A DNA stretch of 64,000 bases from Omphiscola glabra (taxonomy: Eukaryota > Mollusca > Gastropoda > Lymnaeidae). The position numbers were made by a program, and so were the translations under genes. The notes beneath the pieces were generated by a model. The model made no database searches, was not told where the DNA came from, and saw only the letters and a program-made list of their open reading frames with translations. The stretch is from contig OZ024811.1 in NCBI GenBank assembly GCA_964017045.1, positions 10,696,318 through 10,760,317 of the forward strand, given 5' to 3'. Shown piece by piece: positions 58,199-64,000 of the stretch; position 1 is the first letter of the stretch, and each line of letters opens with the position of its first letter.

Positions 58199-59934
58199 AT
58201 GTCAAGTAGGTCAAAAATGGCATCTTTGTCAGAGGATAACTTTGTTACAAGCACAAAAAATACAATAAAACTTGTCGTTGATGGCTACATCCACCTGAAA
58301 GAAAGGCAGCGTGACGATCAAATCTATTGGAAGTGCGAAAACTTCAACAAACTTTCGTGCCCATGTCGAATGGTAACTGTTAACAACACTATTATTACCA
58401 AACAAAGCAACGAGCACAACCACGCAGCTGATAGCTCCAAGGTTGAAGTTAATGTAGTTATGAACCAGATTAAAAGAGACGCCATAACCACATGCGACTC
58501 TCCGCATTATATGTTATCTAATGCTTCATTGAATTTAACCCTGGCCACGAAAGGTCAAAGTTCAACTCCCTTCATTTGGAGCTATGAAAAGAAACATAAG
58601 AAATCATAGAATAAAAGACACTCGGGGTCCAAAGTCCAACTATTCCTACTATAGGAGGGACATCAGACGGGGTCCAGCTATTCCTACTCATAGGAGGGAC
58701 ATCAGACGGGGTCCAGCTATTCCTACTCATAGGAGGGACATCAGACGGGGTCCAGCTATTCCTACTCATAGGAGGGACATCAGACGGGGTCCAGCTATTC
58801 CTACTCATAGGAGGGACATCAGACGGGGTCCAGCTATTCCTACTCATAAGAGGGACATCAGACGGGGTCCAGCTATTCCTACTCATAGGAGGGACATCAG
58901 ACGGGGTCCAGCTATTCCTACTCATAGGAGGGACATCAGATTCATTAGTGAATATATTTCTACTGAGAATGGTGAAGACTTTTTATTGTTTGATTCAGGG
59001 CCGGTAGATGACCGACTTTTTATATTTTCAACCAGGAATAATCTACGTTTACTTTCAAGCTCAAAAAACTGGTATGCAGATGGTACTTTCAAAACGGTAC
59101 CACCTTTATTTGAACAATTGTATACAATACATTTTATATATGGCTTACGTGAACACAGTGCTGTTCCATTAGTTTATGCACTTCTTCCAAACAAAACTAT
59201 ACAAAGTTATATACAACTTTTAAGAGCTATGAAAGACTTGGAGTCTACTTGTAATCCTCATACTATTCTTATAGACTTTAAGCTGGCAATGGTAACTGCC
59301 ATAAATGTTGAGTTCCCTCAAACAATTATTCGAGGATGTTTTTTTCACTTCTGCCAGTGTATCTATAGAAATGTGCAAACAAATGGCTTGAAACTAAATT
59401 ACAACTGTGACCCCGAATTTGCATTAAGGATACGAATGTTATCTGCTTTAGCATTTGTGCCTACACAACATGTGGTAGAGTACTTTGTGCCTACACAGCA
59501 TGTGGTAGAGTACTTTGAGTATGTTGAGTTACTTTGCAACAGAAATATTTTACCCCCTGAAGCTCAAGTAGTTGTTGACTATTTTGAGGACACATGGATC
59601 GGTCGACCTAATCATAGTCACCGTCGACCACCCCGATTTCCCTTTCATATGTGGAATTGCTTTGGTGCTAGTCAGCAAGGTTTGCCAAAAACCAACAATG
59701 CTCTTGAAGGTTGCCACAGGGGGTTATCAGAACCAAGTTTGCGCTGACCACCCCAGCATTTGGAAATTTATAAAAGCTATAAAACGTGAACAAAGTTTGA
59801 ACGAAAAATACATCAGTCGTCAAGAGCCTCCTCCAGGAAGAAAACAATATAAAGATTCAGCAGAAAGACTTAACTTCATTGTCAATATAAAATGGACTTT
59901 TTGTCTCAATTGTTATTTTGCAAAAGTGTGTTAA
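58199..59934 (+). pseudogene. MULE transposase with FLYWCH zinc finger, frameshifted
   Basis: The N-terminal part (58199-58609) has a FLYWCH-type finger: GYIHLKERQRDDQIYWKCEN, LSCPCRM and EHNHAAD give the C-C-H-H set. A frameshift near 58584-58609 leads into a linker in which RRDIRRGPAIPTH is repeated seven times (39-bp units, 58655-58935). The catalytic domain follows: NWYADGTFKTVP (first D), HTILIDFKLAMV (second D), RGCFFHFCQCIYRNVQ, YFEDTWIGRP and NNALEGCHRG (E). All three acidic residues are present. A 30-bp in-frame duplication (FVPTQHVVEY twice) sits at 59457-59516. A second frameshift near 59715-59747 separates the last segment (DHPSIWKFIKAIKREQSLNE). Typical relatives have one open frame of about 500 residues, so this copy is inactive as read. 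Confidence 0.88.
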
Positions 59935-62324
59935 TTTTTTTCCTACAATATTTAAGAAACAGTCTTTGTGACAAACCTGAAACAATGTGTTTGTTTAAGT
60001 TCAATGCATAACTGACAGTATGTGAGAGATTTGAAAGTTCCAACTTTAATTATTTTGCAAGACATAAGACATATATACAATTCAATCAAGTACAACTTAT
60101 GTTGTTAGGTACATTTTATAACTTCCATTTGACCTTTTTAATTTTAATCTGTTTGATGGTAGGCATTTTACATGACCCTAATTCTTAGACTTAATACTCT
60201 TCATACTCTGTGGCACAGGTTCTTAACCAGCAATGCCTGCAAGCCCAGGGGTTGTTGTGTGCAATGCCAGGGTGTGCTGGAGGACACAAACATATGTCCA
60301 GCTAAAACACATAAAGTGCCACATAATATTAGATATTGTTTGCTTGTTTTATATTTTATAATTTAAATTGATGGCGTTACAAATTAAAAAAATTATTCAT
60401 TTAAAAATTGTTTAATTGCATTTTTCAGTGTCTACGTCTATGAGTCTATGGTTTAAAAAAATAAGTAGGTTCTTATTTATAAAAATAACATTTAATGCAA
60501 TAATGGCCTTAAATTCCCAACCCTCATTATAATTCAAGTCAATTTCAAGTAAGCCACAGATAATGATTCATTTTCCATATTGATTCACTGATCCCCCGGA
60601 TAGTGATTCACTGTGCTCTGGGTAGTGATTCACTGTGCCCCGGGTAGTGATTCACCTTGCCCCGGTACACTTGGAAACGCTCTGTGAGCAAGTATATTAT
60701 TTTTAGCCACATTTTAAGGATTCCTATCCATGTAGATGATGTAATACAATCAATTTGCACATACAAATATCTGTGAAAACTTTTTGAATATTAAAAAAGA
60801 TAAGATTTCTGATCCGCTGTGCCCCGACACCCTTATGTACTAGCAAAACAACACAAGAAAAAAGAGACATAAGAATCACTTTCCATTAATTTTGGTTTGG
60901 AAAAGGAAGGAGGGGATAATAAGTCAGGAATGAGATAGTGTTGGTAAAGAAAACTTGTAAAATGTCAATTAGTAATATGCAATCATCAGCTAAACTTTCA
61001 CTTATGAGCAGAATCTCCTTTTTGGGGGCAATTCTAAAATAAGGATGAAATGAAAAGTTATATTTGTTAATGTTAAAGTTAATAATGAATGAAGATTAAA
61101 ATTATTTATGCCTACCATAAATATCAATTTAGAAATATTACTTTGTAATTTGAATATAATATAACTTTGCAGGATTTATCCTCTAGGATACTAAGATAGG
61201 TTACATGAAAGTTTGATTAAATAATTTAATATTATTAATCTATGAGTATGACTACAGTTTGACTAGAAATGGAAATAATACTTTAGACCAGGTGTTCCCC
61301 AAATTAAAAGAAAATATAATGAATTTATCTGGCACTGGTCCTCAGTGCAATCTTGTACACCGATGCACCATGCTTAACAGTTTGGCAAAAACTAAGACTA
61401 TAGTTATAATAATACTAATAGTGTCCAGTCCATGTCCATACTATTGCTTAAACTTGACTTATGTAATTTGGCCTTTCTTCTTGAATTTATCAAGTAGGCC
61501 TTTATTGTAATTTCAAGCTACAAAAAAGTAAATTAATAATATTATAGAAACTAAGCCTGCAATATTTTTAGATTAGCTTTATATTTATATACTACTTGTA
61601 TAAAGTATAATAAAAAAGTAGCCTACACTATATTACATCTGAATTATAATAATTTCATTCAAGAACGATTTTAAATTGAGTAAGTAGGCCTACGTGAGGG
61701 TGTTATTAAATCGTGACTTACTAACTAAAACTTCTAATACAACTTCTAAGCAAACATTAATTAAAATTTAATCTTACAAGTATTAGGCCTGGGCTTTTAA
61801 ACTAACTATTATTACCATTTAAGACTAACCATAAAGCCTAAGTCTAAGCTAAGCGTAACTGGCTTCTGATTGAGAGAGACATTACATTTCATTACATTAC
61901 ACAGCTTCCAGACTTTGCACTGCTGGTGTTTGATTTTGAATCATAACTTTGCGTATATATAACCTTAAAAAACATATTCATAGCTGTTTCTTTTTAATGT
62001 TAAATAAATATAGTCAAGCTCCATGATCTGTAGTGTGCCTGTACTGTAGACTGTGTACTGACACTTGCTTCGATGTCGGACATCTTGTTTCCAAGGAAAC
62101 GTACTAAATGACATGTTGCTAAACTAAATTTAGTTACTAAAAAAAAAAAAAAATCAACTTTTGCGTCTCATTTCTTTTTGAACGCATTACGGTGCGATAC
62201 AAAGAAATTTAACTTACGACATTTTAAATGTGTGAACTGGGCATTGGATGATTGGCAAAAGTAAGCAATCTTTATTAATTTACAACCAAAAGAAACAAAA
62301 ACAAAACAAACAAAAAAATTAAAT
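59935..62324. other. MULE non-coding interior
   Basis: AT-rich, without a credible gene. Near 60590-60665 is a four-copy 22-bp repeat around TAGTGATTCACTGTGCCCCGG. Short open frames here show no domain. Confidence 0.6.
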
Positions 62325-62664
62325 CAAACTTTCGATCAAATTTCCGTTCGACTAAACTTTCGTTCGATCAAATTTCCGTTCGACCAAAATTCCGTTCGAT
62401 CAAATTTCCGCTCGATCAAACTTCCATTCGATCAAATTTCCGTTCGACCAAATTTCCGTTCGATCAAAATTCCGTTCGACCAAATTTCCATTCGATCAAT
62501 TTTCCGTTCGGCCAAACTTCCGTTCGATCAAAATTCCGTTCGGCCAAACTTCCGTTCGATCAAATTTCCGTTCGACCAAAGTTCCGTTCGATCAAATTTC
62601 CGTTCGACCAAACTTCCGTCGATCAATTTTCCGTCGACGAAATTTCTTTCGATCAAATTTCCGG
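62325..62664 (-). repeat. MULE right terminal inverted repeat
   Basis: About 18 copies of CAAATTTCCGTTCGAT and variants, ending with the inverse of the left terminal block (ATCAATTTTCCGTCGACGAA, then ATTTCTTTCGATC). It is longer than the left arm by about three units. Confidence 0.9.
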
Positions 62665-62680
62665 TAACTAAAAATGAAGT

Positions 62681-63719
62681 TTGTTATAAATGATATCTTG
62701 CTGTAAAGAGGTTTTTATTCTCTGTAAATGTGTATACTTACAATTCTGATTCCTTTAGAGAGTATTTTAAATATTATGCTACTAATAGCGTTTCCCATGT
62801 CTATAGTGGACGGCTAGCTTTTTCTTTAAACTATATCGCGATTACCGGTTAAACAGTATGCAATATAAATGCACCTCATCCAACTGAGACTAGACATAAA
62901 CCAAAGCGTATGCGTCTTTTTGGTCGTGTTCTGGGCATTTGACCTTTATCCGTGTTGTGGTTTAATTATTGTCTGTACCAGGTTCCCCATCACTAAACTT
63001 TTTTTTTGACCACGCAGACCTTCCCATACGGAGACTGCCGGCTACTTTGGTATTCCAAGTGCCTTCACTTTAGACAGCCAACACTGGAAACTTTTTGTCC
63101 ATTTACGTTGTATCGAAATTAAAGCCATCGAGTCTCAAAACCTCCCATGTTTCATATGTTTTAGTACACTTCGGGCCCAATGTCTCTTACATTCATTCTT
63201 CTCTCTTCAAAAATGTATTTATATGCCCAAAGAACTATTGTTAGTGTTAACTTTTCAATATCTTTACATTTTCCCATGACATACTGTTTCTCTTTCTCTC
63301 GCGATATTCTATCTACATAAAATTCAGTCTTTCTCCCCTCCTATTTTAATTTCATAAGCCCTAGAATACAAGGATACTAATCTATAGAATAAATTCAATC
63401 CTTTTTGTTTTAGTATAAAGTTTCCGTTTTTCTTTAAGTATCCCTGATTTACTTTGATCAATCTGAAAAGAAAAAAAAAAGAGAGAGAAGTCATTAGAAA
63501 CACAAATGATATTACCAATCATTATTTATTTCGCACTGACTTGTCTGCCTAGAGATCTACTTAATTATTTAGAAGGCATGTTTTCTATTGAAAATGTATA
63601 TCTGCAAAGAATCATTTAAGTGAATTCAACGTAAAACTTGCCATTGTCGTGTGTACATAATGTTAAAACTTGCTACGTATTAATTTATCATGACTTTTTA
63701 TAGTTTGCTTATTAAAGTA
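62681..63719. other. Intergenic DNA
   Basis: Pyrimidine-rich in 63170-63480, otherwise AT-rich. I see no exon with convincing splice borders. Confidence 0.4.
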
Positions 63720-64000
63720 CTAGCGAGAACCCGGCATGCGTTGCATGCCACTCGATGAAAAAAGTGTTTGTGTTTTAATTAAGTTTTAAAGTAATTTTTA
63801 AATAGAAAATATATATTGTTTGTTTCCGTCTAGTGCGTACACAAATAAATTAGAAGTTTTTTTCAACGCGTGAGTAGGCAACATATAGCTGTCCACGTGA
63901 GAAGCGTGTATTTTCAAAATTTAGTCCACACACTTGTAGCGTTTGATCCACCCACGCAGTAGCTCTGTTTTAAATTATATTTAGATAACTCAAATATTTA
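63720..64000 (-). mobile_element. 3' end of a further Helitron, running off the window
   Basis: On the minus strand the element ends GGCATGCAACGCATGCC, GGGTTCTCGCTAG, with host T next. The hairpin stem GGCATGC/GCATGCC is perfect here, with loop AAC. The element continues right of the window and may be a more complete, possibly autonomous, member of the family. Confidence 0.85.
63850..63966 (-). pseudogene. Helitron PIF1-like helicase C-terminal fragment
   Basis: The minus-strand frame reads AWVDQTLQVCGLNFENTRFS, then RGQLYVAYSRVEKNF and a stop. This is helicase motif VI with the QTLQVCGLN lead of Helitron replication proteins. An in-frame stop lies upstream near 63975, so this copy also looks damaged, unless an indel separates it from the rest of the gene beyond the window. 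Confidence 0.82.

Larger units (their letters stand above)
57435..62671 (+). mobile_element. MULE-type DNA transposon, 5.2 kb
   Basis: Bounded by long inverted repeats (57440-57725 and 62325-62664) and flanked by the 9-bp direct repeat AAATGAAGT (57426-57434 and 62672-62680), the target-duplication size usual for Mutator-like elements. It carries one broken transposase gene (58199-59934) and 2.4 kb of non-coding DNA downstream. The exact outer base of each terminus is uncertain by a few nucleotides, because the inverted match is clean only from CCGGAAA inward. Confidence 0.85.

Noticed and set aside
58572..58925. Minus-strand frame MSRNSWTPSDVPP repeated
   Set aside because: Complement of the transposase linker repeat.

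Overview
The window is animal nuclear DNA: AT-rich, intron-dense and full of transposon relics and minisatellites. A gastropod mollusc, perhaps a freshwater pulmonate snail, is the best guess. The reasons are the LINE tails ending in (ATG)n, the Helitron, MULE and hAT mix, the very high minisatellite load, and a SPIN-type hAT element, a family known from memory to occur in pond snails. The species is an inference; the sequence does not prove it.

Left part (1-7000): mostly relics. It holds an inverted Helitron fragment (230-700), two diverged copies of one unique segment (about 760-1440 and 5425-5915) with a possible terminal exon in the first, a broken LINE with endonuclease and reverse-transcriptase pieces (2505-4520), minisatellites, and an unassigned minus-strand terminal exon candidate (6858-6999).

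Centre left (7977-30025): one large plus-strand gene for an SLC5-family sodium-coupled solute transporter, closest by eye to the SMCT/SMVT group. Nineteen coding exons join in phase with GT-AG junctions into an 858-residue protein. The last exon encodes an acidic tail of eleven 13-residue repeats. The introns carry many tandem arrays, including a roughly 6.7-kb satellite of a 32-bp unit. A decayed same-strand copy of its exons 16 and 18 lies at 47480-47910.

Centre right (33626-45658): a minus-strand gene of ten inferred coding exons for a small helical-repeat (armadillo-like) protein. One exon carries a 4-nt insertion that breaks the frame, so the allele or the sequence is damaged. Its introns hold a hAT MITE, a SINE, a short Helitron, LINE tails and more arrays.

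Right part (46500-64000): a repeat shared with 31105-32640, two nearly identical 3.93-kb Helitrons joined head to tail (49531-57396), a 5.2-kb MULE DNA transposon with long terminal inverted repeats made of 16-bp tandem units and an apparent 9-bp target duplication (57435-62671), and the 3' end of a further Helitron carrying a helicase motif at the right edge.

The most unusual pattern is that five minisatellites in the two genes start exactly at 5' splice sites, so the exon end and donor, or the donor and intron start, have been multiplied. Other notable items are a perfect 95-nt palindrome at 42853-42947 and a 170-bp periodic repeat inside the Helitrons. I found no operon-like or defence-like gene system; the novelty here is genome structure.
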